Source: an uncultured Spartobacteria bacterium (GTDB lineage Bacteria; Verrucomicrobiota; Verrucomicrobiia; Chthoniobacterales; Chthoniobacteraceae). Taken from it: a stretch of 64,000 bases of DNA. The notes under the pieces were generated by a model, which worked only from the letters and a program-made list of their open reading frames with translations, ran no database searches and had not been told where the DNA came from. This document shows, in pieces, positions 33,203 through 42,389 of this stretch (position 1 is the first letter of the stretch; each line of letters begins with the position of its first letter). The stretch lies in the NCBI GenBank assembly GCA_903919125.1, contig CAIXGS010000061.1, forward strand, positions 1-64,000. The letters run 5' to 3'. The position numbers and the translations under genes were made by a program.

Positions 33203-34315
33203 ATGAAACTGTTACCTATTCTCACCGCACTTTTTGTAAGTACCGTTTCCCTTATCGCCGACACCGCACGGATTAGTGGCCGAGGTGAAGCGCCCTATAC
33301 AAACCCCATTGGCAAGCCCGGGAAGGAAGTGGAAGCCGCCGCCAGAAAAGAAGCTATCTACAACGCTGTCGATCGAGCTCTAGAAGGCCAGTCGGACGCA
33401 CTCCGCGAGCAGTTCAAGAAGTTCGGCAAAACATTGACGGCGGAAGAGTATGAGGCAAAGGGAATTGTGACGGAGTCACGCAAGGCTACCGCGATTCCTG
33501 ATCCCAAAGCCCGCAAGGTGACCGTCTTGTTCGAAGGAACGCTCGATATGCAGGCGCTTCGGGACAAGATGAATGCAACTTCCGCCACGGAAGGCAGCAC
33601 TGATGTAAAACTGTCGAAAGCGGCCGCCATGGTGTTCTTCACCGTTCGCGAAACGACAGAAAATTTTGTTCATGACGATAAAATCGTTAGGGCCACCAAG
33701 CGACTAGACACCGTCGAGGGGGAGAAAAATTTGGCGGTTTCAGAGAGCGATGATTCTGTATCTGTAAAAGGAGATGCTTCTCGGCTTCGCGAAACAAAGG
33801 TGTCTGTTGAGTCGGGCGTCGCCAAAAGAACGGATAAACAGAAATTTGCTTTAGATACCCCCAATAAGAAAGCCTTCGGATCAGGATTAAAGGACGTATT
33901 TACCGCCAAAGGATTTGAAGAGATAGGCGATGGTGCGACTTTGGAGTGTTCGGTGGACGTAGATGAAGCGTTTGGTTCCTCTGGCGAGCTTCCACCAAAG
34001 GTATTGAAAAAGATTGCTAAGGAGGTCAGAGAGGAAATGCCTGAAGCAAAATATGTGATCATCGGCACCGTGGATTTCTCAATGCCGACCCTCGATAAGG
34101 TTACCGGTCAGCACCAATATGTCGGTACGATTACTGGGGATGTTTACAAACTGCCAGAAGCGGGGTTGCTGAAGGTAGTTGCCGCCCTCGCTCCCACCCA
34201 GGTCTCGATGTCCGCCGACACTCAACAAGACGCGAAGAAAAGAGTTATACGAAAACTCTCAAATGAGGCAGCCAACGACATCATTACAAAACTACGTAAT
34301 AAGTCAGGTATATAA
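33203..34315 (+). CDS. Envelope locus: exported FlgT/LPP20-like protein
   Basis: ATG at 33203 gives a signal peptide ending near LIADT. An N-terminal module (about residues 20-120) has the helix AARKEAIYNAVDRALEG followed by a beta strand KVTVLFEGTLD, the layout of the LPP20/FlgT N-domain. The second half (about 140-360) has FVHDDKIVRATKR..., AKYVIIGTVDF and QYVGTITGDVYKL, like the TolB-type middle domain of FlgT. FlgT forms an outer-membrane/periplasmic ring around flagella in vibrios, but no flagellar genes are here. Confidence 0.6.
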   Translation: MKLLPILTALFVSTVSLIADTARISGRGEAPYTNPIGKPGKEVEAAARKEAIYNAVDRALEGQSDALREQFKKFGKTLTAEEYEAKGIVTESRKATAIPDPKARKVTVLFEGTLDMQALRDKMNATSATEGSTDVKLSKAAAMVFFTVRETTENFVHDDKIVRATKRLDTVEGEKNLAVSESDDSVSVKGDASRLRETKVSVESGVAKRTDKQKFALDTPNKKAFGSGLKDVFTAKGFEEIGDGATLECSVDVDEAFGSSGELPPKVLKKIAKEVREEMPEAKYVIIGTVDFSMPTLDKVTGQHQYVGTITGDVYKLPEAGLLKVVAALAPTQVSMSADTQQDAKKRVIRKLSNEAANDIITKLRNKSGI

Positions 34316-34361
34316 ATTTAACTTCAGCAGTATAAATAGTCCCCAAAATCAATAGCCTAAC

Positions 34362-35123
34362 ATGAAAAACAAAAAAATTATCACTAGATTAGCCGCTACT
34401 TGCGCTGGAATTATGATCGCCACCGCACTCCAAGCGGATGCCCAGCAGGATAATGGGGCGTTCAACGCGGGAGTCAAAGCGGCCCAGCAGGATGCACAGT
34501 TTGTGCAGGGCGTACAGGCCAATGCTGACGAGGAAACTTTAAACCAACTCCTATCGAATGGTAATGGCGTGGCGAATCCTAAATACGACGACGCAGGCGC
34601 ACTGAAATCAGCCCACATCGTAGTAAAGGTTCCACTGACAAAATCATTGCCGCCTGCGTTTGCCAAAAATGCAGCTAGAAAACTGGCTGGCATCAACTCA
34701 AAAGCAGAATTCGTCAAGTTCCTCAAAACTAATTGTAAGACTGAAGAGCGCGGTGGCGAAATGGTAGCCATTGCAGTGGGGGGGCAAGACGACGGCACTA
34801 CGGGACAGGGCGGAGGCGCAGCTCAGGCAAAACAGGATGTCGGGACTATGACCGAAAACACAGCTCAGGGGCTAGCAATAGGCATCATTAGCATCAAGGA
34901 GGCGATTACCGCAGATGAGTATGTAGGAATTTTTGGCTGGAGCAAAAAGTTGGCGAAGGGTGCGCAGTCGGCAGAACAAACGCAAAATCAAGGAAGCCCT
35001 GCTCCGAGTAGTTCGGCTGCTCAAAGTAATTCCGCGCCGCAAGGTAGTGCGCCACGTCCGACCGGAGTTTTTCAAGGCGTTGCTCCTGTAAAGCCATCAG
35101 CTAAAGGAATTAATGATTTCTAG
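34362..35123 (+). CDS. Envelope locus: exported protein with low-complexity tail
   Basis: The signal peptide runs to about ALQADA. Residues 30-150 hold KYDDAGALKSAHIVVKV, FAKNAARKLAGINSKAEFVKF and GEMVAIAVGG, again a helix between strands as in LPP20-type modules, though divergent. The C-terminal 100 residues are rich in Gln, Gly, Ser and Pro, resembling a flexible linker. The next gene overlaps its end by 11 bases. Family not recognised. Confidence 0.65.
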   Translation: MKNKKIITRLAATCAGIMIATALQADAQQDNGAFNAGVKAAQQDAQFVQGVQANADEETLNQLLSNGNGVANPKYDDAGALKSAHIVVKVPLTKSLPPAFAKNAARKLAGINSKAEFVKFLKTNCKTEERGGEMVAIAVGGQDDGTTGQGGGAAQAKQDVGTMTENTAQGLAIGIISIKEAITADEYVGIFGWSKKLAKGAQSAEQTQNQGSPAPSSSAAQSNSAPQGSAPRPTGVFQGVAPVKPSAKGINDF

Positions 35124-35967
35124 ACGCACTTCGATGCGCCTGTTTACAGTCGCGATGTTCCTCTTCTATCGCTCCGTAGCAGTTTGCAAAGATCCCGCAA
35201 ATACAGTGAGCTTGGGCAATCCCAAGATTCCATCCACATTAGTGTTTTCGGAGACGCCTCTTGAAAAAGTGGTGTACGACGCGGGTCCGCATCAGACACT
35301 CACAGGCATCGTCTCCGTGGCGGTCGGGCAGATGTCTCGTCCAGAAGTTGCACGAACTGCTGGACGAGCGATCTCCAAAAAGATGTTTATCAGCGGCCTT
35401 AGAAATATTTACGGGGTCGATAGAGGAAATGAGTTAGTCCTCGAAGGGCTTTCGGTTGGAAAGGAGTCCTACGGAGAAGGGCTTTACGTAGGGATCTACA
35501 CAATTCCGTTAGGCGGTGTTAAACTTGTGAAGCCTGTGACACACTCTCCGCTGGAGGCGGATAGAGTTGGCGGGAATCAGAGCACCAGTCCAGGAAACGG
35601 GACGAGAGACGTTTTGAACAGTCCGGCCGGCCTTGTTAAGAAGCCGTCTTGGGTAGTTGACCCTAAAGTACTTGAGTTCACGAATCTTCAGTCAAGTTCG
35701 GTAGTCTTGCTGCGTGCTGAAGAGAAACTTCAGCACGAATTTGAGTGCTGTTCTCTCGCTGTTGAAAGTGTCTTCGCTCTCATGCAATCCGAAACGGGAG
35801 TCACTTATGAAACCGCTGCCGTCGATTTAAAAAAGCTCACCGAAAGTTTTAAGGCCAAAATTGCCGGGGAACTGCTTTTCAGCAGGGACGAGAAGGCGGC
35901 TTTTTCAAAGCGAATCGATGCTTTGGCTGATTCTGGATATCAAAAGATAGTTGAATTAATAAAGTAA
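35113..35967 (+). CDS. Envelope locus: exported protein of unknown function
   Basis: ATG at 35113 overlaps the end of the preceding gene and starts a signal peptide (residues 1-25, ending near VAVCK). The middle contains TGIVSVAVGQMSRPEVARTAGRAISKKMF and GEGLYVGIYTIPLGGVK, the same strand-helix-strand rhythm seen in its neighbours. The C-terminal third is helical and charged. I assign no function. Coupled translation with the gene before it points to a shared complex. Confidence 0.65.
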   Translation: MISRRTSMRLFTVAMFLFYRSVAVCKDPANTVSLGNPKIPSTLVFSETPLEKVVYDAGPHQTLTGIVSVAVGQMSRPEVARTAGRAISKKMFISGLRNIYGVDRGNELVLEGLSVGKESYGEGLYVGIYTIPLGGVKLVKPVTHSPLEADRVGGNQSTSPGNGTRDVLNSPAGLVKKPSWVVDPKVLEFTNLQSSSVVLLRAEEKLQHEFECCSLAVESVFALMQSETGVTYETAAVDLKKLTESFKAKIAGELLFSRDEKAAFSKRIDALADSGYQKIVELIK

Positions 35968-35975
35968 TATAACAC

Positions 35976-37262
35976 ATGCGCAAAAAGCTTATATTTGCAT
36001 ATGCCTTCTCCACAATTCTGGCTTTTTATGCGCATGCGGATGGTGATGCGGACAGATTATTTGCCAAAAACTCGCATCTTCGAAACGCGGAGGGGGCCGT
36101 AATCGAACGAAGGGCGGACGGGACCTCTTTAATTTTGGGGGTAGGAATGTCCACCATCGAAAGCTCTGAGGCAAAGGCGGTCACTGACGCAACAATGAGC
36201 GCACGGTTGAGAATTGCCGAGTTGGTCAGGGGGGCGAATGTGAAAACCGAGCAGAAGATGCAGGAAGAGGCAGGCGTAAAAATACATGCGGGAAACGAAA
36301 GCGCACATTTCTCACAGTCTTTTAAAGAGGCTACGTCCCTTTCCATTGCTGGCAGAGTTAGGAATGCATCAACTGTGGACACGTGGAAGAGCTCCGATGG
36401 ACAAACAATCTTTGTCGCGCTCCTCCAACGCAATGAGACGGTTTACCTGCCTGAAACGACTGGCATCCGAGTGGACCTTGGACGCGGGGTAGAATGGATG
36501 GATTTTATCGCCCCCGAGCTTCGCAGTTCTCGAAGCGAATTCCCGAATGGAGAGCGGCGCAAAAAGGAGATGCTAGATGAGATTGCGGTCGAAATCCGTG
36601 ATTCAGTGCTCTCCACACTCGCTAAACAGAAGCGTTACGTCCTGACCACAGAGAAGGACAGCGCCTCGATGATTACGGAGATTAAAACCGAGGCGTTCAA
36701 GGCCAAAGTCGAGGGTTCTCCGTCGAGTGGGAAACGGTCCGTGCAAATCACGATTTCCGGGATGATCCGTTTGTACACGGAGTCTACCGGGCAGGAGTTT
36801 TTCCGGACTACATTCAGTGCCGGAACCTCTAAAGTCCCATTTGCGAAAGCGGACGACTTCGAAGCTGCGCTAGAGAGTGCACGTGGCGAGATCCTAGTAA
36901 AATTACGGACCTCATTACGGTTCGCAAAGTGCACCCTAATGAGCAAGCTGGGGGTGACGAAGCTCGTTTTTAGCGAGTACGGAAGTTGGATGCTGGGAGA
37001 GGGAGTCGATGCGGGGCTGCTGAGCGAGGGCGATCGCGTCAGCCTATGGAAGGGCGACGGTGAAGATGCCGTCAAAGTGGCTGAATGCACCTTGGTAGCG
37101 CAAAATAACTCCCTCACCCTCTCCAACATTACCCCAAACGGTGGAGATATTTTTCTCTTTAAGATGGAAGCTTGTGCGGAGCCTCCGCCGCCGCCGAAGC
37201 CCATCCAAGAAGAACCTGCGGCCCCAAGCAAAAAGCCTTCAAAGAAAAAGTCGGTAAACTGA
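35976..37262 (+). CDS. Envelope locus: exported FlgT/LPP20-like protein
   Basis: The signal peptide ends near YAHAD. Residues 45-160 (GTSLILGVGMSTIESSEAKAVTDATMSARLRIAELVRG, broken by a charged stretch, then SDGQTIFVALLQRNE) closely follow the LPP20/FlgT N-terminal pattern. A middle TolB-like part and a C-terminal small beta domain (LGVTKLVFSEYGSWMLGEG, LSEGDRVSLWKGD) follow, then a Pro/Lys-rich tail. The - strand protein at 40603-42129 has the same layout, so the two are paralogues. It begins eight bases after the preceding stop. Confidence 0.68.
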   Translation: MRKKLIFAYAFSTILAFYAHADGDADRLFAKNSHLRNAEGAVIERRADGTSLILGVGMSTIESSEAKAVTDATMSARLRIAELVRGANVKTEQKMQEEAGVKIHAGNESAHFSQSFKEATSLSIAGRVRNASTVDTWKSSDGQTIFVALLQRNETVYLPETTGIRVDLGRGVEWMDFIAPELRSSRSEFPNGERRKKEMLDEIAVEIRDSVLSTLAKQKRYVLTTEKDSASMITEIKTEAFKAKVEGSPSSGKRSVQITISGMIRLYTESTGQEFFRTTFSAGTSKVPFAKADDFEAALESARGEILVKLRTSLRFAKCTLMSKLGVTKLVFSEYGSWMLGEGVDAGLLSEGDRVSLWKGDGEDAVKVAECTLVAQNNSLTLSNITPNGGDIFLFKMEACAEPPPPPKPIQEEPAAPSKKPSKKKSVN

Positions 37263-37270
37263 ACTGATTT

Positions 37271-37681
37271 ATGAACAACCTAACCTTTCTGACGACAACC
37301 TTAGCGGTGAGCCTCTTTACAGGATGCGCGTCGCAACGCGTCTCAGATTCCAACTACCCTACAAACTCGGGAGCGCTCATCTACGAAAAAACGGCTCCGC
37401 GCTCAAATATGGCAGTGCCTCAGGAAAGCGCGCCCAGAAACGCTGTCGGCGTCTGGACGGGCTCTAATGGAGAAGAGCGCATCACTCTCAAGTTCGGTGT
37501 CAACGGGAGTTTGATTTTAACTAATGCAGCCGGTGCTGAATCTGGCAGATGGAGTGGATCGCGCAATTCATACCGGATTTCGGTGGGTGAATTCTCAGGG
37601 GAATTCGTCCTTCTCGATGGCTCCACCGCCTCCTTCACGCTCGGTGGTTCGCACATCGAAATGCGGCGCACCGGCGGCTAA
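37271..37681 (+). CDS. Envelope locus: small lipoprotein
   Basis: A lipoprotein signal peptide with lipobox LFTGC (Cys19) starts this 136-residue protein. The mature part has a Ser/Pro-rich linker and a compact beta-rich domain (VGVWTGSNGEERITLKFG ... FVLLDGSTASFTLGG) of a lipocalin-like or DUF-type small barrel. It starts eight bases after the preceding gene, so it belongs to the same operon. Confidence 0.78.
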   Translation: MNNLTFLTTTLAVSLFTGCASQRVSDSNYPTNSGALIYEKTAPRSNMAVPQESAPRNAVGVWTGSNGEERITLKFGVNGSLILTNAAGAESGRWSGSRNSYRISVGEFSGEFVLLDGSTASFTLGGSHIEMRRTGG

Positions 37682-37741
37682 AGGCGTTGCGACTGCTATT
37701 CGTTGAATACCTCCTTTATAGCAATTACGGCCTAAATCGCG

Positions 37742-38266
37742 TTGAACATCAGCATCGCCATCCTAATCCTGGTCCTAGGCGTGGTCCAATGTTTCGCAGG
37801 ATACAGACTACTACGCTTCGTTTTATCCGTTACTGGGTTTGGGATAGGCGCGGCAGCCGGCGCTGGAGCGGCGCAGCTTCTCTCACAGAACCCACTCGTT
37901 ATTGGCGCGGTCGGTCTCCTCTTCGGAGCGGCCTTCTTATGGTTAGTCACACGTCTTTATATGGCGGGAGTATTCATGCTTGGCGCACTGGCGGGAACGG
38001 CATTGTCGGCCTTTCTACTGCAAATGTTTGGAAGGCCTCCTTTTTCTGCGGTCTTAATCCTGTTTGCGCTGGCATGGGGAGTCTTGGCTGTCGTCTTGCA
38101 AAGATGGGCGGTGATTCTAGCGACAGTTGCCGTGGGTGCAGCAGGTTGCGTAATTTCTGTCCATTACCTCCAACACGGTGTGTTCGAATGGCAGAATCTG
38201 TCCTGGCAAGAGGAACTGGGAGGTGTCGCTCTGTGCCTTCTCGGGGCAAGGAGGCAACTAACCTGA
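37742..38266 (+). CDS. Envelope locus: DUF4203-like membrane protein
   Basis: The 174-residue protein has about seven short hydrophobic helices rich in Gly/Ala (GAAAGAGAAQLLSQNPLVIG and similar), like DUF4203/TM7S3-type membrane proteins. The start is TTG at 37742; no ATG fits. The C-terminus is short and charged. It may anchor or help insert the surrounding exported proteins, but no direct evidence for this exists. Confidence 0.6.
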   Translation: MNISIAILILVLGVVQCFAGYRLLRFVLSVTGFGIGAAAGAGAAQLLSQNPLVIGAVGLLFGAAFLWLVTRLYMAGVFMLGALAGTALSAFLLQMFGRPPFSAVLILFALAWGVLAVVLQRWAVILATVAVGAAGCVISVHYLQHGVFEWQNLSWQEELGGVALCLLGARRQLT

Positions 38267-38288
38267 CGAAATAACCAACTTGAGATTT

Positions 38289-38687
38289 ATGAAAAAAAAC
38301 CTGATTTCAACCGTCCTTCCATTGCTCGCTTTGGCTTTGTGTAGCTGCGCAACTACAAAATCCAAAACCACACAAGCCAGTATACAATATCGGTCACCCG
38401 AACCGTCCTTTCAACCGTTAGATCAGGACACCAGAGAACCAGAATCTTTGTACGGAAAGTTTATCGTGACTGCGACGAACGGAAACACTGTTGTTCTCAG
38501 GCAGATGAGCCCCGACCAGGATCGTTCCACCGCTCGGATCATTGTAGAGTACCCGACGGGATTGTTGATTCCGCAGCAAGGCACTCTAATTGAGCGTCAA
38601 AAAGGGAAAGGCTTTGAGGTCCGCAACGTAGCAAAATCTCAAGACGGACAAACGAACGTCTATGTTCGGGATTTGATCGCTCGGTAA
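38289..38687 (+). CDS. Envelope locus: small lipoprotein
   Basis: ATG at 38289 (a TTG nine bases earlier is unlikely) gives a lipoprotein signal with two cysteines in LCSCA; Cys20 is the probable lipid site. The body is a beta-rich domain of about 90 residues, with IVTATNGNTVVLRQMSPD and a following basic segment. Family unknown. It is the last + strand gene of the locus. Confidence 0.75.
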   Translation: MKKNLISTVLPLLALALCSCATTKSKTTQASIQYRSPEPSFQPLDQDTREPESLYGKFIVTATNGNTVVLRQMSPDQDRSTARIIVEYPTGLLIPQQGTLIERQKGKGFEVRNVAKSQDGQTNVYVRDLIAR

Positions 38688-38794
38688 TGATTAGTCGGCT
38701 CCATTGTTCCGCAAAGAAATTGAGCTAGCAACGGTTGCCCGTTTCTACCGTAAATACGCGTGCTCCGGCGGTAACCTGCTTCTTCTAAAAGTTT

Positions 38795-39670
38795 TTAGTT
38801 CCGTTTGGGACGAATCAGATCTACTGGGACCAATGTTTCCTTACTCACTCGAATCTTAACTCTGCTCGAGACATAGTTGCGTGCAGAGATCACAATTTCA
38901 TGTACGCCTGCGGGAACCAGAATCTTATCAGAACAAGTTCCTTCAAGCACACCATCAATCTCTACAGATGCGTCGGGGACATTGCAGTCAAACCTGATAA
39001 TAAACTGATCCAATCCCGCGCCATTCATTCTTGAACTGGGAGTGGGAGAAGACTCTTGCGTCTGAAACTCTTTTTGCTGCGCCAACTGATCTCTCCGAAT
39101 ATCCTTGAGGAGAGCCGTCAACATCGGCGCGGATACAGACTTAGACACATCCTTGGAGAGGTTCGTAAAAACCCCTGCACTAAACCCAGGAGACGTATCA
39201 ATGTTAACCTGAGGGGCCGAAGAGGTTTCCAGAATTTTAGCAAAGACAATCGCCTTACTGTAAACGTTAAGCACTTTTAAACTCACTCTGAGATTAAAAG
39301 TAGTTTTAAAAGACGTGACGCCGTAACCCGAGAATCTAACACTGTCGACATCCGCATTTAGCACGTCTCCAAAGACGACATATTGACAAGCCATTTCATG
39401 GGCTAGTACTTCCACAACCTTTTCATCCGCCAACGCTGAAATACCCCCTCTTTCATCGATCGCCTTAACGACCGCACCGGCTTTCATAACCTCGAACTTA
39501 TCGGAAACAGCAAGCGCTTGGGTAAGCACCGAAGTAAAAGCATTCGCTACGACAGTCTGGTTTCGCGTGGTTCCACAAAAACCAAAAACCGCCACAACAG
39601 GAGAATCAGCCCGAACCGACGAGAATGCCGAGAGCAGCAACAGGAGAAAACTGATGTTGATGTATTTCAA
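38795..39670 (-). CDS. Envelope locus: CsgG-like exported protein with C-terminal PEGA domain
   Basis: Start appears to be TTG at 39670, giving a signal peptide (KYINISFLLLLLSAFSSVRA). Residues 25-190 match the CsgG/LpoB/TolB pattern: SPVVAVFGF, helix with FTSVLTQALAVSDKFEVM, then CQYVVFGDVLN and LRVSLKVLNV. The last 80 residues are a PEGA domain (VPDASVEIDGVLEGTCSDK, VPAGVHEIVISARNY), a fold often found at the cell surface. The protein pairs a secretion-channel-like module with a cell-surface PEGA domain. Confidence 0.7.
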   Translation of the reverse strand: MKYINISFLLLLLSAFSSVRADSPVVAVFGFCGTTRNQTVVANAFTSVLTQALAVSDKFEVMKAGAVVKAIDERGGISALADEKVVEVLAHEMACQYVVFGDVLNADVDSVRFSGYGVTSFKTTFNLRVSLKVLNVYSKAIVFAKILETSSAPQVNIDTSPGFSAGVFTNLSKDVSKSVSAPMLTALLKDIRRDQLAQQKEFQTQESSPTPSSRMNGAGLDQFIIRFDCNVPDASVEIDGVLEGTCSDKILVPAGVHEIVISARNYVSSRVKIRVSKETLVPVDLIRPKRN

Positions 39671-39729
39671 AACGTTCCGTTTCTAAAGCGTTTTGAAACG
39701 CTAACTGCAAAATCTGGACTAATTTTGTC

Positions 39730-40401
39730 CTACCGAGCAGGCTTCGGATATCGATCTGGGTAAGTTTTGGCCACTTTTATAGCGAGCGTGTGCGCTAAGT
39801 TTTCGGCTCCTCCCATACCTTCACCGAAACCAGACTGGAGAATAGAAAGTGGGCTGTCGCCGCCTCCTGACTTTGCTTCACCAACCCAAAGCACATCAGT
39901 TGTGCTGACGTCAATTAAACGTGCGCTTATTGCAGCTGAGGAGATCACCAGATTGCTGGGCCCGTTGGAGTAAGCAAAGGTTTCACCCTTCTTGTTCTGG
40001 GAATACCCGCTGCTCGCAGCGACATAGTGATTCTTATCCTCTACGTTGTTAACCGCAACTAATACAAACCCAGGAACGTTAAGTATTTTACCTATCTTCG
40101 CTGCCTGTTGCGCGGAATCCGTAAGACCTGAGTTCTGAAACTGGATTTCTTTTATGACTCTCTGCACATCCGAACGAGAGACCACGGAGTAACCCTTTCT
40201 AATAAGTTCCATCGTGAACTCATCTTCCATTCTTCGCAAAACACCTTGGTTTACGCCATCCTGCTCCGCATTTGCCATCACCGCTATTCTCGAGTACTTT
40301 TCTGGACTGAAATTGGGGCTGACGGCTGAACGCGGCGTCGCACAAGAGGAAAATCCGAGGGCGACAGACGCTAAAAGGACGAATTTATTTGAGAGTTTCA
40401 T
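39730..40401 (-). CDS. Envelope locus: LpoB/CsgG-family lipoprotein
   Basis: ATG at 40401 begins a lipoprotein signal with lipobox GFSSC (Cys20). The body follows the LpoB/CsgG fold: RIAVMANAEQDGVNQG, FTMELIRKGYSVVSRSDVQRV, VPGFVLVAVNNVEDK, SAAISARLIDVSTTDVLWVGE. LpoB activates penicillin-binding protein 1B in enterobacteria, whereas CsgG forms the curli export pore; which of these applies here cannot be told from sequence. It lies 59 bases before the CsgG-PEGA gene on the same strand. Confidence 0.78.
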   Translation of the reverse strand: MKLSNKFVLLASVALGFSSCATPRSAVSPNFSPEKYSRIAVMANAEQDGVNQGVLRRMEDEFTMELIRKGYSVVSRSDVQRVIKEIQFQNSGLTDSAQQAAKIGKILNVPGFVLVAVNNVEDKNHYVAASSGYSQNKKGETFAYSNGPSNLVISSAAISARLIDVSTTDVLWVGEAKSGGGDSPLSILQSGFGEGMGGAENLAHTLAIKVAKTYPDRYPKPAR

Positions 40402-40602
40402 TTTAGAGGGGGGTGGGACGAGAGCAGTCAGAAACACCAAAGGATTACATAATAGGCAACAAACAAACAATGATTAATTGTAAAAGTGCAACAGACTCCG
40501 CGAAGGAAAAACACTGAACTAATTACCCGGAAATCCTCAGAGATCGTGAGTCGTGAAGAAACATTGAGCTAAGAAGCAAGTTTTCTTAAGATTTTTAACT
40601 GC

Positions 40603-42129
40603 TTAAAACGGCTGGCGACCCGGCACTCGACCATTTTGAACCGGAACCGCAATGGGATCGTCAAGATGTCTGATAATAGAATAGCTCGTCTTTATTTCCA
40701 CCTTGGAAAGATCCCCCTCCCCTTCAACTTCAAATAGCTCAAGCAAAGTACTGTCCTCACCAACCTGTTTAACACGAGCCCTACCAACTGGATAAGACGC
40801 GTCAGTTCCGAATTTGGAATCAGAAGGTTCGCAAACCTCAACAATCATTCCAACAGACATTCCAGAGGCGCGCCCCCTGTCCACATGAAAAAAACGACCC
40901 CTCGAGTCGGTAATTTTGGGCGGACACGTAACATCGAGAATCCGCATCCCTAATTTTTTACTAACACCGCCAGCAAGCGATTTTAATGTTCCGGAGTCGA
41001 AACTCAACGCACCTTTAGGAGATGATCTTCGGTCACTTTGAGGAACAAGCTTCGTGATCGTTTCTTCCATGTCCTCCTTCAAGACACGCTTTGTTCCGTT
41101 GATCCGGTCGATAATCTGTAGGGATATCGTGACCCGCAACAACCAGCGAGTAGCGCTTCCAGAAACACCAGCCATCTTGCTAGTGATTGATGCATCCAAA
41201 TCCTCGAGCTTGGCAGTTGCGACAAAATGAGCTTCTTCCACCGTGTGGTCAGCGCCCGCGGCTTCACTTTGACCGCGCCCATAATTCTCAGAAACAAGCC
41301 ACTCTTGTTGAAGTTTTTTTAGATCTTCTCCCCGCACAGCAAGCGTCAAACGCTTGGAACTTGCAGAAGACAGTTCCTGAGTTAAAGTATTTAACAAAAG
41401 TCCTTTAAGAATTCCTTCAGTGTCCTGCTGTGAAGCTTGGAACCTCGACGCGATCTCAGGAGTCACCAAGCCAGACGCGATCTCAAAAGCCGATACGGCC
41501 ATAACTTTCACCTCCTTTGGCTCACTTGGTCCGCTTTGAATTTTTTTTCCCAAAGCAACAAACAACATCGAACCGTCGGGCGAATTCCATCCCCCGACTG
41601 TTTCGAGACGATTGACGTTGCGTGAAACCTCAGACTGAACCGAAGTGTCCAACCTGCTATCCACGGAACCCTCTTCGTTTTTGTTTTTTACCCGTATTTG
41701 AACGTTTTCGCTGGTGCTCTCCCTCACCCGCACCATCACAGTACCGAGAGCCTCAACAACCGCCCTACGAGCATCAATCTTCGCTCTTTCCAACTGTAGT
41801 TCTCTCTGTTTCCCACTGTTTCCATCTACGTCAGTCTTCCCAATACCAACAACCCAAACGGACTCATCAGATAACCTTATCAGTTTACCGCCACCAATAT
41901 TCATTAGGGGACGAATAAACTCAAAAATCGGCAGAAACTCAGGGACGACCTTCTCTCTCAAATCGCTAGCTGTCCCGTTAAGAAGTCGGCTTTCTAGCTC
42001 TGTCCCGCTTAGAGAGGGTTGACTGGAAAATCCTTCGGAGACCAACAAGTGGGACACTAAACAAGACACAAAAAAGTGAGTGCTTAAAACCAATCTGACG
42101 GGGTATTTAAGGAGGGATTGAAAATTCAT
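40603..42129 (-). CDS. Envelope locus: FlgT/LPP20-like large exported protein
   Basis: A 508-residue exported protein. Residues 85-200 are an LPP20/FlgT-N module (SVWVVGIGKTDVDGN, RAKIDARRAVVEALGTVMVRV, SPDGSMLFVALGKK), a TolB-like middle region follows, and a C-terminal domain (about 395-480) has FHVDRGRASGMSVGMIVEV and PVGRARVKQVGEDSTLLEL as in FlgT C-domains. It is a paralogue of the + strand gene at 35976-37262. It is the first gene of the - strand trio and may carry its own promoter in the unannotated 260 bases upstream. Confidence 0.72.
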   Translation of the reverse strand: MNFQSLLKYPVRLVLSTHFFVSCLVSHLLVSEGFSSQPSLSGTELESRLLNGTASDLREKVVPEFLPIFEFIRPLMNIGGGKLIRLSDESVWVVGIGKTDVDGNSGKQRELQLERAKIDARRAVVEALGTVMVRVRESTSENVQIRVKNKNEEGSVDSRLDTSVQSEVSRNVNRLETVGGWNSPDGSMLFVALGKKIQSGPSEPKEVKVMAVSAFEIASGLVTPEIASRFQASQQDTEGILKGLLLNTLTQELSSASSKRLTLAVRGEDLKKLQQEWLVSENYGRGQSEAAGADHTVEEAHFVATAKLEDLDASITSKMAGVSGSATRWLLRVTISLQIIDRINGTKRVLKEDMEETITKLVPQSDRRSSPKGALSFDSGTLKSLAGGVSKKLGMRILDVTCPPKITDSRGRFFHVDRGRASGMSVGMIVEVCEPSDSKFGTDASYPVGRARVKQVGEDSTLLELFEVEGEGDLSKVEIKTSYSIIRHLDDPIAVPVQNGRVPGRQPF

Positions 42130-42389
42130 ATCTACGCAGGAACACTTTCAGTATCTTGCAAGATCAAAATAATCCAGATATTATAATCCCCTTGTTTTTC
42201 GGCCCCGAGCTGCGAATAGCAATCCCGCCGTCCTATGTTCCCCGCCCCGCAAATTCACCCCACGGCGGTCCTAAATAGGCCTAGGCTTTCTTGAGCCCTT
42301 GTCGTACATGACAAAAGTTGCACTGCCTTGTTAATCCAAAATTCATGGCGACGTCCCGCACCCACTAAAGCTGTTCGTCAGCCAACACA

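Noticed and set aside
31076-42129. A curli or type VIII secretion operon
   Set aside because: CsgG-like genes are present, but no CsgA/B-type repeat protein, CsgE, CsgF or CsgD is seen.
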